64,000 nucleotides of DNA, taken from assembly GCF_039540515.1 (NCBI RefSeq), contig NZ_BAABFA010000001.1, forward strand, positions 124,001 to 188,000, in the 5' to 3' direction. Within the stretch, counting starts at the first letter, position 1; each line of letters begins with the position of its first letter. Below are positions 8,417-17,515 of the stretch, in pieces. The position numbers and the translations under genes are program-made. Source of the stretch: Nemorincola caseinilytica (GTDB taxonomy: Bacteria > Bacteroidota > Bacteroidia > Chitinophagales > Chitinophagaceae). The notes under the pieces are model-generated. The model was not told where the DNA came from, did not search any database, and worked only from the letters and a program-made list of their open reading frames with translations.

Positions 8417-10372
8417 ATGAAAAAGATACAGGCCCTCGTTCTAGCTTGTAGTATCGGCATGGCCGCTCAGGCCCAGATAACAGCCATAAGCCCTACCGGT
8501 GTCGGTGGTTTCGAATCCGGTACCGATCTCTCTTCTAACGGCTGGACGGAGATCAACCCGGGTACTGTGGCCAACCAATGGGTGGTCAACAATGCAGCTC
8601 CTGCCTACGCAGGCGCCCGCGGCGCTCACGTCAGCAACGATGGTACCGCATACGCATACACCACCACTGTGGCCCGCACTTGCCACTTCATGCGCGATGT
8701 GGTGATACCTGCCGGTGCAGATGTGATAACACTTTCCTTTTATTGGAAAGGTATGGGCCAGGTAGGTTTCGACCGCCTGCTGGTATATACCACTACCCCG
8801 GCCATAGTACCTGCTCCCAATGTTCCGGTGTCGCCTGCCACAGGTATAGGCGGCGCTACCCTGGTATGGCAGCAGTCTGCTACGGCTGCCGCCTATACAC
8901 TGGCCACTGTGAGCCTGCCAAATACACTGGCAGGTACCACGGTACGTCTCCTGTTCACATGGCAGAACGATGCCACTGGCGGTACTTCGCCCGGTGCGGC
9001 CATAGACAACATATCGCTTACATATGTGTGCGGCACACCTGCCCCCATCACCGGCAATGCGCCTGTATGTATCGGCAATAGCGTATCTGTCGGTAATGCG
9101 TTCTCTGGCGGCACATGGGCAAGCGGCAATACTGCTGTAGCCACTGTATCACCCACAGGGGTGATAACAGGCGTAGCGGCCGGTACAACACTTATCACCT
9201 ATACTTCTGGCTCCTGTGTCAGCAATGCGGTGGTATCAGTTAGCCCTTTCCCTGCCGCCATCACCGGTCGCGATACCGTATGTGTAGGCAGTACTACAGC
9301 ATTTGCCAATTCTGTTATGGGCGGTACATGGAGCAGCAACTACCCTGTGGTAGCGTCTGTGCTCACTACATCGGGTGTCATTACAGGTCATATCGCTGGC
9401 GCCTCTACCATTACATACACTATGCCCGGTGGCTGCTATATCACCGATACCGTTAACGTTGTCAGCAATCCCGGCGCTATCACTGGTGGTATGTCCATAT
9501 GCCCCGGTACTACTACCACACTCAGTTGTGCTCCATCAGGTGGTAAATGGCACAGCCTGAACCCCGGTAGTGCCTCTGTCAACCTTAACTCCGGCATGGT
9601 CACAGGCATCGCTGCCGATACCGCTGTTATAAGGTATACCACACCTGCGGGCTGTTCTTCTTTCGCTACTGTTACTATCAATCCGCTGCCTGCTCCCATC
9701 ATAGTGCGCAACATCAGGTGCGCACAGGGCCTGGATACGGCATACAATGCTACACCGGGTGGTGTGTGGAGCTCGCTCACCCCTTCCCTGCTTACCATCA
9801 GTACCCTCACCGGCGAGTTCACGCCTACGGGTGTGGCCGGTACAGGTACCATCAGGTATACCCTGGGTACAGGGTGTAGTACCACAAAGAGCGTTACATT
9901 CAACCCCTTGCCCGCCATTACCGTTTATTTCGACGGCTTCTCTAATACCCTGTATACCGACACCCCATATGTTCATTACCAGTGGTATCACAACATATTC
10001 GGCAAGGTCGTAGGTGCCAACACCTTCAAGACGGCAGGCCTTTTCAATGGTTCTTATTATGTTGAAGTGACCGATACCAATGGCTGCGTAGGAAGGTCGG
10101 CCATGTTCGCATACAATACCGACATGAGCGCCGGCATTATAGCAGGTGCAGGCTCGGTACAGGTATATCCTAATCCCGCTACCGATGTGCTCCATATAAA
10201 TGCCGCCGTTCCGGTAGATGCTGTTATCACCGCCATGGATGGCAAAGTGCTCATGAGCACTAAGAACGCCCGCAGTATGAATGTGAGCCAGTTGCCTTCG
10301 GGCCTCTACATGCTCACCGTTTACGATGCCGAGGGCAGAAAACTGGCCATAGAGCGATTTGTGCGCCGGTAA
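8417..10372 (+). CDS. T9SS-secreted protein with jelly-roll and BIG2-like repeats (651 aa)
   Basis: A signal peptide (MKKIQALVLACSIGMAAQAQ) is followed by a domain at about 28-205 containing GFESG, W and a late AAIDNISLTYVC. This is the pattern of choice-of-anchor J or MAM-like jelly rolls. Four BIG2-like repeats of about 72 residues come next, each opening with a PITG/AITG turn and VC and closing with GC before the last strand, which suggests one disulfide per domain. A final Ig-like domain (HYQWYHN) leads to a type A sorting domain (QVYPNPATDVLHI). It starts 59 bases after the preceding cargo gene and probably shares its mRNA. Confidence 0.85.
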   Translation: MKKIQALVLACSIGMAAQAQITAISPTGVGGFESGTDLSSNGWTEINPGTVANQWVVNNAAPAYAGARGAHVSNDGTAYAYTTTVARTCHFMRDVVIPAGADVITLSFYWKGMGQVGFDRLLVYTTTPAIVPAPNVPVSPATGIGGATLVWQQSATAAAYTLATVSLPNTLAGTTVRLLFTWQNDATGGTSPGAAIDNISLTYVCGTPAPITGNAPVCIGNSVSVGNAFSGGTWASGNTAVATVSPTGVITGVAAGTTLITYTSGSCVSNAVVSVSPFPAAITGRDTVCVGSTTAFANSVMGGTWSSNYPVVASVLTTSGVITGHIAGASTITYTMPGGCYITDTVNVVSNPGAITGGMSICPGTTTTLSCAPSGGKWHSLNPGSASVNLNSGMVTGIAADTAVIRYTTPAGCSSFATVTINPLPAPIIVRNIRCAQGLDTAYNATPGGVWSSLTPSLLTISTLTGEFTPTGVAGTGTIRYTLGTGCSTTKSVTFNPLPAITVYFDGFSNTLYTDTPYVHYQWYHNIFGKVVGANTFKTAGLFNGSYYVEVTDTNGCVGRSAMFAYNTDMSAGIIAGAGSVQVYPNPATDVLHINAAVPVDAVITAMDGKVLMSTKNARSMNVSQLPSGLYMLTVYDAEGRKLAIERFVRR

Positions 10373-10522
10373 TGGGCGCAAAGTGACAGAACAGAGATAC
10401 CGCGTAAGCTGTATTTTACTAACTTTATACTACCGAACAACGCCTTATCAAATAGCTAGCAGTTATACCTGCGATACTCAGAACTGGTAACCGTATTTTT
10501 TGAACAACTTATTGATAGCTGA

Positions 10523-12964
10523 ATGAAGAAGTTATTCTTTTTGTTTATAACCTGCTTTTTAGGCCTTACCGTATCGGCGCAAACATATTCGCCCTCGGCG
10601 GTCACTTCCTTTACCGGTGCCAATACCTATTGTGTAGGCGCTGCCATCACTACCCCGCTGGTAGTGAACTACAATACCTGTGCCGGTGGTGCAGGTGCGC
10701 CAACCGGTGTTACCTGTACCGTTAACTGGTATTACAATACCACCAATAGCACTGCCATACCCGGCGCTACACTGGTAAGCGGCCCCAATATAGTTACCTG
10801 CGCGGCTGCGGCTACAGGGTCTATCTCTTATACCCCCAGCACAGCGTCACTGCCTGTTGGCGGAGATTACTACTTTTTCTGTGTCATTTCCTGGACAGGC
10901 GGTGTGGGTGCATGCCCCGCCACTGGTTCCATTACTACCAGCACTACGCAGCTCATACGCGTACAGCCGGCTCCCATCACCCCTACTGCTCCCGTACTCA
11001 ATGTTTGCGTAGGTTCTACACTTCCGCTGTCGAACCCCATGGGCGGTGGTAACTGGAGCAGCTTCAACCCTGCTGTTGTGAGTGTCAATGCCAGCGGTGT
11101 TGCTACAGGTGTTTCGGCAGGCGGTTCGTTCATCACCTATACTATAGGTTCCTGCTATGTTACCGCATATGTATATGCCAATGACACTCCTTCTACCATC
11201 ACTACATCCAGCAACTTTACCCCTTGCGAGGCTACTACGCTCACGCTGAATAGTACTCCCGCCAGCGGCACATGGACATCTAACAATACTTCTGTTGCCA
11301 ACATCAATATATCATCGGGCGTTGTCAACACAGGTTCTGCTGGTACAGCACGCATCACATATACCAATTCTGCCACCGGCTGTTTTGTTACCCGTGTGCT
11401 CACTGTCATAGCCAACCCTCCTGCTATAACAGGCACAACGGGTGTTTGTATCACCAACAATACTACCCTTAGCAACCTTTCTCCCGGTGCATGGAGCAGT
11501 AGTAACCCTACAGTTGCATCCATCACTTCGGGCACGGGTGTTGTTACCGGCAACAACCAGGGTACTGCTATCATTACCTTCACAGCATCGTCCAATAACT
11601 GCCGTGTTTACACCACAGTTACAGTAGGTCTGCCTCCCAACCCCATTACCGGCCCCAATACGGTATGTGCCGGTAGCAACATCACACTGGCCAATACCAT
11701 ATCGGGTGGTGCATGGAGCAGCCAGTCGGCTGCCGTTGCCACGGTCAATGTATCTACCGGCGTAGTAACAGGTGTTACCAATGCCACGGTCAATATCAGC
11801 TACACCACACCCGGCTGTACTGCCGTGTTCAAGAACATCACTGTCAATCCCCTGCCCGGCACCATACTTGGTGTGCTCACTACCTGCTATGGCCAGTCCA
11901 CATCGCTTACCAGCACAGTATCGGGCGGTACATGGTATAGCGATATTCCCACTATAGCATCTGTAGATAGCGTTTCCGGTGTTGTCAGCGGTCACTCTAT
12001 GGGTTCTACCATTATCACTTACAAGGTAGGTTCCGGCTGTATGACCATGGCCAATGTCACCGTTAACCCGCTTGCGCCCATCGTTGGTCCCGATAGTGTT
12101 TGTGTTGGCTCTAAGATCCTCCTTACCGATATCGTAGGTGGCGGTACCTGGATCAGCAGCAACCCTGCCATAGCATCTATCGATCCCGCTTCCGGTGTTG
12201 TTACCGGCCTCATCAATGGTATCACATTCATAGGTTATACACTGCCTACGGGTTGTGCCAGTACTTTCTTCCTCAATGTTATTCCACCACTGCCTCCTAT
12301 AGCAGGCCCTATGGAAGTATGTAGCGGCTCTACTGCAGTACTGTCCAACGGTGTGGGCGGTGGCCGCTGGGGCACCAGCAATATGTATGTGGCCGAGATA
12401 GACAGTGTTACAGGTGGTATCATAGGCCGCTTCCCCGATACTGCCACTATCACTTACACAAGGTTCGGTTGCATCACCAAGACCCATGTCACCGTTAACC
12501 CGCTGCCTGTCGTTACCCTTACATACGACTGGCTGATAGCCAAGCTCAGCACCCTGCCAGTATATGCATCATACCAGTGGTACGATAGCACCGTTGGCGC
12601 CATACCCGGTGCTACTACCAATACGCTCATACTACCTAATGTAAAGGAAAGCTACTACCTGCGTGCTACCGACTTCAAGGGCTGTGCCAACAATTCCGAA
12701 TGGTTCCGTTTCCCTCTTGGCATGCGCGAGACCGATATGGCCGCTCAGTGCAAGATATTCCCTAATCCCGCTACCGCTATTGTACACATAGATGCGCCCA
12801 TCAGGGTAAAGGCTGTTATCAGCACTATAGAAGGTAAGGCCGTATCTGTAACACCCGATGCCAGGGAAGTGAACGTGAGCAACCTGCCACCCGGCTTCTA
12901 CCTTATAGGTCTGTATGATGACAGCGGACAACTGATAGTAATGCAAAGACTCACCAAAGAATAA
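10523..12964 (+). CDS. T9SS-secreted protein with seven BIG2-like repeats (813 aa)
   Basis: A signal peptide (cleaved after SAQ near residue 19) precedes an Ig-like N-terminal domain (to about 150). Seven BIG2-like repeats of 70-76 residues follow, with the recurring core GGxWSSxNPxxAxV...SGVVTG and a cysteine at each end. One more Ig-like domain (SYQWYDS) then leads to a type A T9SS sorting domain beginning KIFPNPATAIVHI. The sorting domain closely matches that of the two upstream genes (for example AVISTIEGK versus AVVSTIEGK), so the trio looks paralogous. A strong hairpin follows at 12982-13017. It is likely a surface adhesin or stalk, by inference from its architecture. Confidence 0.86.
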   Translation: MKKLFFLFITCFLGLTVSAQTYSPSAVTSFTGANTYCVGAAITTPLVVNYNTCAGGAGAPTGVTCTVNWYYNTTNSTAIPGATLVSGPNIVTCAAAATGSISYTPSTASLPVGGDYYFFCVISWTGGVGACPATGSITTSTTQLIRVQPAPITPTAPVLNVCVGSTLPLSNPMGGGNWSSFNPAVVSVNASGVATGVSAGGSFITYTIGSCYVTAYVYANDTPSTITTSSNFTPCEATTLTLNSTPASGTWTSNNTSVANINISSGVVNTGSAGTARITYTNSATGCFVTRVLTVIANPPAITGTTGVCITNNTTLSNLSPGAWSSSNPTVASITSGTGVVTGNNQGTAIITFTASSNNCRVYTTVTVGLPPNPITGPNTVCAGSNITLANTISGGAWSSQSAAVATVNVSTGVVTGVTNATVNISYTTPGCTAVFKNITVNPLPGTILGVLTTCYGQSTSLTSTVSGGTWYSDIPTIASVDSVSGVVSGHSMGSTIITYKVGSGCMTMANVTVNPLAPIVGPDSVCVGSKILLTDIVGGGTWISSNPAIASIDPASGVVTGLINGITFIGYTLPTGCASTFFLNVIPPLPPIAGPMEVCSGSTAVLSNGVGGGRWGTSNMYVAEIDSVTGGIIGRFPDTATITYTRFGCITKTHVTVNPLPVVTLTYDWLIAKLSTLPVYASYQWYDSTVGAIPGATTNTLILPNVKESYYLRATDFKGCANNSEWFRFPLGMRETDMAAQCKIFPNPATAIVHIDAPIRVKAVISTIEGKAVSVTPDAREVNVSNLPPGFYLIGLYDDSGQLIVMQRLTKE

Positions 12965-12981
12965 ACATTATACTTTCAAGC

Positions 12982-13017
12982 CAAGAGAGGCTGCACCTTA
13001 GGGTACAGCCTCTCTTG
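12982..13017 (+). terminator. Rho-independent terminator of the T9SS cargo trio
   Basis: A perfect 12-bp inverted repeat (CAAGAGAGGCTG with its complement at 13006-13017) is followed by CTTTTG. It lies 17 bases after the stop of the third cargo gene and just before the convergent rarA end. Confidence 0.85.
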
Positions 13018-13055
13018 CTTTTGTGGGCGATCCTTTATCGCCCAACGGTCATTTG

Positions 13056-14324
13056 CTAATATCCATACTTCTCCTTCCAGCAATGGCGCAGGTATTCGCG
13101 TATACGCGCTTCCGATGCATTGTTGCCCGGGTCGTAGAGCTTGGTACCTTTTACGGCATCGGGCAGAAATTCCTGGTCTACGAAATTGCCGGGGAAATCG
13201 TGGGCATACTGGTAGTTCTTGCCATAATCTAGCTTCTTCATCAGGCCGGTAGGTGCGTTGCGTATATGCAGCGGCACGGGCAGGTCGCCGGTACGCGTGA
13301 CCATTGACTGCGCATTGTTTATGGCCATATAGGCCGCATTGCTCTTGGCTGATGATGCCAGGTAGGTGACCGTCTGCGACAGTATGATGCGGCATTCGGG
13401 ATAGCCTATCATCTCTACCGCCTGGAAACAACTAGTGGCCAGCAGCAGGGCATTGGGATTGGCATTGCCTATGTCTTCGCTGGCCAGTATTATCATGCGC
13501 CGGGCTATGAACTTGGGGTCTTCCCCACCCTCTATCATGCGTGCCAGCCAGTATACGGCCGCATTGGGGTCGCTGCCGCGAATGGACTTTATGAATGCCG
13601 ATATGATATCGTAGTGCTGCTCACCGCTCTTATCATACAGCGCCATCTTGCGCTGCACTATGTCCTGCACCAGCCGGTTGGTGACGGTGGTATCGCCTAC
13701 CGGCATAGAATCAGCTATTATTTCTGTCAGGTTCAGCAGCTTGCGGGCGTCACCACCACTCAGTTGCAGCAGGGCATCCCACTCTTCTATCACCAGTTGC
13801 TTGCTGTGCAGCCATTCATCTTTTTCCATGGCCTGCTGCACCAGCCTTTTCATATGCTCCTCGGTAAGGGGTTGCAGCACATATACCTGGCAGCGGCTAA
13901 GTAGGGCGCTTATGACCTCGAAAGATGGGTTTTCTGTGGTAGCGCCTATAAGGGTGATGATGCCCTTCTCTACCGCTCCCAGCAGGCTATCCTGCTGGGC
14001 CTTGTTGAACCTGTGTATCTCGTCTATGAACAGTAGCGCATGGCCTGCTTTGCGCGCCTGCTCTATCACTGCCCGCACCTCTTTCACGCCACTATCTATG
14101 GCGCTAAGGGTAAAGAAGAGCATATCAAGGGAATGGGCTATGATCTGCGCCAGGGTGGTCTTGCCCACTCCGGGCGGCCCCCAGAAGATGATGGAACGGG
14201 CATGCCTGTTGCGCACCATCTGTTCCAGCACTTTGCCGGGGCCCACCAGGTGTTCCTGCCCTACAAGGTCTTGGAGCGACCGTGGCCGCACCCGCTCTGC
14301 CAGTGGTATATGGTCGTTGGACAT
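13056..14324 (-). CDS. rarA: replication-associated recombination protein RarA (MgsA) AAA ATPase
   Basis: RarA is a clamp-loader-like AAA+ ATPase that acts at stalled replication forks. In this 422-residue product the Walker A motif GPPGVGKTT is at residues 49-57 and Walker B LLFIDE at 97-102. HRFNKAQQD, GATTENPSFEV and LLSRCQVYVL follow (sensor and arginine-finger regions), then the C-terminal tetramerisation part with SDPNAAVYWLARM and ASEDIGNANP. The length matches the family. It is transcribed leftward, divergent from the thioredoxin-fold gene. The call is firm. Confidence 0.97.
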   Translation of the reverse strand: MSNDHIPLAERVRPRSLQDLVGQEHLVGPGKVLEQMVRNRHARSIIFWGPPGVGKTTLAQIIAHSLDMLFFTLSAIDSGVKEVRAVIEQARKAGHALLFIDEIHRFNKAQQDSLLGAVEKGIITLIGATTENPSFEVISALLSRCQVYVLQPLTEEHMKRLVQQAMEKDEWLHSKQLVIEEWDALLQLSGGDARKLLNLTEIIADSMPVGDTTVTNRLVQDIVQRKMALYDKSGEQHYDIISAFIKSIRGSDPNAAVYWLARMIEGGEDPKFIARRMIILASEDIGNANPNALLLATSCFQAVEMIGYPECRIILSQTVTYLASSAKSNAAYMAINNAQSMVTRTGDLPVPLHIRNAPTGLMKKLDYGKNYQYAHDFPGNFVDQEFLPDAVKGTKLYDPGNNASEARIREYLRHCWKEKYGY

Positions 14325-14374
14325 AGTAATAGTATTATGAAGGTTTTAAGTTATTAATGCCTAAATTAGCCGTT

Positions 14375-14983
14375 ATGTTACGAAAGACGCTATTGGCCGT
14401 ACTGCTGTCGCTGCCTGCATTATCGCAGGCCCAGCAGGATGTCAAAACTACGCAAAATAACCCCCAACCCAATATAGACTACAAGCAGCCGGGAGCGCCC
14501 CTGCCGCCCTTTATAGTGATGGCATACAACGATACATCGGCCAAAGGGAAAGAGAACCTGAAGAAGAAAGAACGCAGACGCTCTGCGAAGAATGTGGACT
14601 CTACAGGCGGCACCTATACTGTACTAACAGAGAAGGACCTGGACAATGGCGCCAACCTGCTGGTGATGATGTTCAACCCCACATGCCTGCACTGCGAGGA
14701 TGTGACCTTTATGATGGAGAAGAACATAAGTGACTTCAAGCGATCGAAGGTGGTGCTGGTGGCCAGCAAACCGATGGCCGAGTATCTACCCGACTTTGCG
14801 CAGCGCCACCATATAGCCAGCTACCCTGCTATGTATATAGGATGGGATAGCTCCCGTATAATAGATAATGTATACCTGTACCAGGCCCTGCCGCAGATAA
14901 ATATATACGATGGCAAGCGCAATCTGCTGAAGACCTATACAGGCGAAGTGCCTATAGACACGCTGAGGAAGTATATTGAATAA
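14375..14983 (+). CDS. secreted thioredoxin-fold protein with CLHC motif
   Basis: The product is about 202 residues with a signal peptide (MLRKTLLAVLLSLPALSQAQ). A basic and polar linker follows, then a thioredoxin-like domain from about residue 83. The active-site-like motif CLHC is at 104-107, preceded by MMFNPT, and a cis-proline region (IASYPAMYIGWD) comes later. It is probably a periplasmic thiol reductase or isomerase. An in-frame ATG at 14357 would add six residues; 14375 gives the better signal peptide. It faces the convergent 15014 gene. The redox partner is unknown. Confidence 0.8.
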   Translation: MLRKTLLAVLLSLPALSQAQQDVKTTQNNPQPNIDYKQPGAPLPPFIVMAYNDTSAKGKENLKKKERRRSAKNVDSTGGTYTVLTEKDLDNGANLLVMMFNPTCLHCEDVTFMMEKNISDFKRSKVVLVASKPMAEYLPDFAQRHHIASYPAMYIGWDSSRIIDNVYLYQALPQINIYDGKRNLLKTYTGEVPIDTLRKYIE

Positions 14984-15013
14984 GGCGGTATATGGTAGTA
15001 GCAAAAGGGTCTC

Positions 15014-15481
15014 CTACCCCTTTGCGCGGTCTTTTACATAGTCGCGTATCTTGTGTACATAGTCCAGGTAGCCGCGCTTCATGCGCAGCCAGAAGAGGCC
15101 ATATATGATGGCATCCAGCCCCAGGAAGGTGAACATTATCTTCTTATCGCCACCGCTGGTGAATAACAGCACTATAGCGGCCACAAGCAAAAAAATGCAG
15201 AAAATGATGATGAGCTGTGGGCCCCCGGCATCAAGCTGGCGTATGCTGGACCGCATGCTTATCCTCTGTCTTCCGTTGTTGCTTTTGAGGTCTACCCATG
15301 TGATAGGCAGTGTTTTTATGGATGTGACCTGCTCTGCATGCGGGGCTATACATAATCTTTCCTCCTGCTCGTAGATCTCGAAATCGAGGTTGTGAATGGT
15401 AACATGTTTTCCGATGAGCTTTTTCATGAACTCATCCCTGCTTCCGCCAAGGTCGAATTCGTAGGTACGCGTAAAGAACAT
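15014..15481 (-). CDS. hypothetical protein with two membrane helices
   Basis: This 155-residue protein has a soluble N-terminal half (about 1-85) with alternating polar strands. Two hydrophobic helices follow at about 91-108 and 114-131, and the C-terminus is short and basic. It is not a recognised family. The layout, a small domain followed by a helical hairpin, is common in proteins of unknown function that act at the inner membrane. It is convergent with the thioredoxin-fold gene, 30 bases away. Confidence 0.65.
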   Translation of the reverse strand: MFFTRTYEFDLGGSRDEFMKKLIGKHVTIHNLDFEIYEQEERLCIAPHAEQVTSIKTLPITWVDLKSNNGRQRISMRSSIRQLDAGGPQLIIIFCIFLLVAAIVLLFTSGGDKKIMFTFLGLDAIIYGLFWLRMKRGYLDYVHKIRDYVKDRAKG

Positions 15482-15874
15482 AGATGATATTGTTTTATGG
15501 TGAGGTAGAACGATATATAAATATACACTATTCCATCTGGTAAATCAAAATGATAATGTCAAAAATATTTATAGGTGTCTATACACGGAAATGAGCAAGA
15601 TTATTTATCATTAGTTAATATTATTGTGTTCTGTAGTAACAAGACGTGCGCATTCATATTTCTGTTAGTTAATGGAAAATATAATTATTATTTACAAACA
15701 GAAGGAATGATATGAGGTGGCACAAAATATATATCATCAAATAGAAGTGTGGTACATTTTTTGCTATTAGTAATACGACCTCTATTTGTCATAGTTTTGT
15801 TTGCTAGATAAAGGTGTATATATCTATTTTGTCATCACTTAACCAACGATCTAAACCTTAAAAGAACTCAAACA
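15482..15874. other. long A/T-rich intergenic region
   Basis: These 393 bases between a leftward and a rightward gene have long A/T runs and no open frame with protein-like composition. A good -7 box match, TAGTTTTG, lies at 15792-15799, and a weaker TATTTTG follows closer to the gene; no well-spaced -33 TTG was found for either. The region probably controls the T9SS protein at 15875. No RNA gene was recognised. Confidence 0.5.
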
Positions 15875-16738
15875 ATGAAGAAAAGAACTCTACTTTTTGC
15901 TGCCGTAGCAGGCCTTTCTTATGTTACCCTATCGAGCTATGAGGCCGGACCTACAGTTGGCATATCCCCCACTCAAAGGACGGGCGCGAAAGCTAGCTCA
16001 ACAAGTTGCGCTACGGGCGGATGCCATACGGGTACTACTGCTCCAACTTTGGATATCCGGGTCGACTCTATAGGCGGTGTGGAAGTGACCAAGTTCGTTT
16101 CCGGCATGACCTATACCGTGACCGTGACAGGCTCTCATGCTACCAACACCAACTATGGCTTCCAATACACTGCGGTAACTGGTTCGGGTGCATCGCAAAC
16201 ACCCGCAGGTACGCACTCAGGAGTAATGCCTAGCCAAGTGGCAAAACGCACCTTTGATGGCCTTACCATCATAGAACAGACCAGCGCCATAGCCGGTACA
16301 GGCACACCAAATACATTCTCTAAAACGTTTACATGGACAGCTCCCACAGTTACCGGCTCGCCCATAGACGTTAAGATGTACCTGACAGTGAACGCCGTGA
16401 ACAACAACAACAATGCCGATGTGGGTGATGCATCTGCAAATATGTCCATCACACTGCAGCAGCACCCTACACCATCTGCCGTAGGTACTGTGAGCAATGG
16501 TATAAGCGTAAAGGCCTACCCCAACCCTGTGACCGACCTGCTGAACATACAGGCCAATGCATATGATACCTACACGATACAGGTATATGACGTAGCAGGC
16601 CGCCTGGTGAATGCCGGTAGCAATAATATCATCACCGGTTCTTCTACCATCAACACTGCAAGCTGGGCACCCGGTATGTACAATGTGGTAGTGGCAGGCG
16701 AAAATGGCGCTAAGACCATACAGGTGATAAAACAGTAG
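15875..16738 (+). CDS. T9SS-secreted protein with choice-of-anchor V-like domain
   Basis: The product has 287 residues. An N-terminal signal sequence is followed by SSTSCATGGCHTG (Cys45, Cys50, His51), then a beta-rich domain to about residue 195. It ends in a type A T9SS sorting domain opening KAYPNPVTDLLNI. The cysteine-histidine opening and the following GMTYTVTVTGSH strand fit choice-of-anchor V (Reeler-like) proteins, which share a short GxCxxCH-like start. The spacing here is C-X4-C-H, not the C-X2-C-H of c-type haem sites. A hairpin terminator lies 25 bases downstream. The surface role is inferred. Confidence 0.8.
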   Translation: MKKRTLLFAAVAGLSYVTLSSYEAGPTVGISPTQRTGAKASSTSCATGGCHTGTTAPTLDIRVDSIGGVEVTKFVSGMTYTVTVTGSHATNTNYGFQYTAVTGSGASQTPAGTHSGVMPSQVAKRTFDGLTIIEQTSAIAGTGTPNTFSKTFTWTAPTVTGSPIDVKMYLTVNAVNNNNNADVGDASANMSITLQQHPTPSAVGTVSNGISVKAYPNPVTDLLNIQANAYDTYTIQVYDVAGRLVNAGSNNIITGSSTINTASWAPGMYNVVVAGENGAKTIQVIKQ

Positions 16739-16763
16739 TCATTATCCTTTATACATCACGAAT

Positions 16764-16790
16764 ATGAGGGGCGCTTTATGCGCCCCTCAT
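16764..16790 (+). terminator. hairpin terminator
   Basis: An 11-bp perfect inverted repeat (ATGAGGGGCGC with its complement) closes a 5-base loop 25 bases after the stop of the T9SS gene ending at 16738. The following T-run is short (ACATTTAG), so termination may be partial. Confidence 0.7.
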
Positions 16791-16850
16791 ACATTTAGAT
16801 GACAGATGATGTGCCGCGGTTCGTCACAATATCGTTTCTTTGCAGCCGGT

Positions 16851-17027
16851 ATGAACTGGAGAATAATAGCCGGCCTTGTATTGCTGATAGTGGGCATAAG
16901 GGTGATGTACATAGCCATCAATGCCAGCGGTGGCAAGGCATGGAGCGTGGGGTTTGGTGGCGCCATATGGATAACAGTAGGTACCTTCCTGATAGTGAAG
17001 GCCATGATAAGCAAACCGCAGAATTAG
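16851..17027 (+). CDS. 58-residue two-helix membrane protein
   Basis: A small protein starting MNWRIIAGL with two hydrophobic segments (about 4-20 and 31-50) separated by a Gly-rich polar turn. ATG 16851 is preferred because the in-frame upstream extension is cysteine- and arginine-rich and lies close to the terminator hairpin. It is a believable small inner-membrane protein. No family was recognised. The VOC gene begins 49 bases later on the same strand. Confidence 0.55.
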   Translation: MNWRIIAGLVLLIVGIRVMYIAINASGGKAWSVGFGGAIWITVGTFLIVKAMISKPQN

Positions 17028-17076
17028 TGATAAGGAAAAGAGGAGCGCTGAAATTATATTTCTTAACTTCACATCT

Positions 17077-17475
17077 ATGATATTCACCAACGCTATCAGC
17101 TGGTTCGAGATCCCTGCCAGCGATATAGAAAGGGCTCAGCGCTTTTATGAGGCTATCTTCGATATAAAGATGATACCTCTTGATTTCCCCAACCTGCAAA
17201 TGCGGATGTTCCCCATCAACAACCCTATGAACATAGGTGGCGCACTGGTGCATAATGCGGATTTCTACAAGCCATCGGCCACCGAGGGACCAATGATATA
17301 CCTGAACGCCAACCCCGATGTGCAAACCATACTGGACAGGATACCCGCTGCCGGTGGTACCATACTGGTACCTAAGACAGAGATATCGCCCGATCATGGG
17401 TACATGGCCGTGTTCATAGATAGCGAGGGCAATCGTATGGCCCTGCACGCTATACCACCCGGCATGGCACAGTAA
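17077..17475 (+). CDS. VOC (glyoxalase/bleomycin-resistance-like) family protein
   Basis: This 132-residue cytoplasmic protein has two beta-alpha-beta-beta-beta modules. The opening NAISWFEIPASDIERAQRFY is typical of VOC proteins annotated as glyoxalases. The second half ends DSEGNRMALHA with a conserved glutamate/histidine region. Metal ligands cannot be assigned with confidence. The substrate is unknown; many such proteins are enzymes of small-molecule detoxification or have no assayed activity. Confidence 0.88.
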   Translation: MIFTNAISWFEIPASDIERAQRFYEAIFDIKMIPLDFPNLQMRMFPINNPMNIGGALVHNADFYKPSATEGPMIYLNANPDVQTILDRIPAAGGTILVPKTEISPDHGYMAVFIDSEGNRMALHAIPPGMAQ

Positions 17476-17515
17476 GCGGTATCAGTATCGGGTAAATGGC
17501 TTATGTCACTGGTGA

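Noticed and set aside
9536..10381. Leftward frame opposite the second T9SS cargo gene
   Set aside because: Mirror of the low-complexity Thr/Gly/Val repeats; no signal or known domain.
15000..15025. Possible bidirectional terminator between the convergent genes at 14983 and 15014
   Set aside because: The inverted repeat has a bulge and overlaps the end of the coding sequence, so the support is too weak to list.
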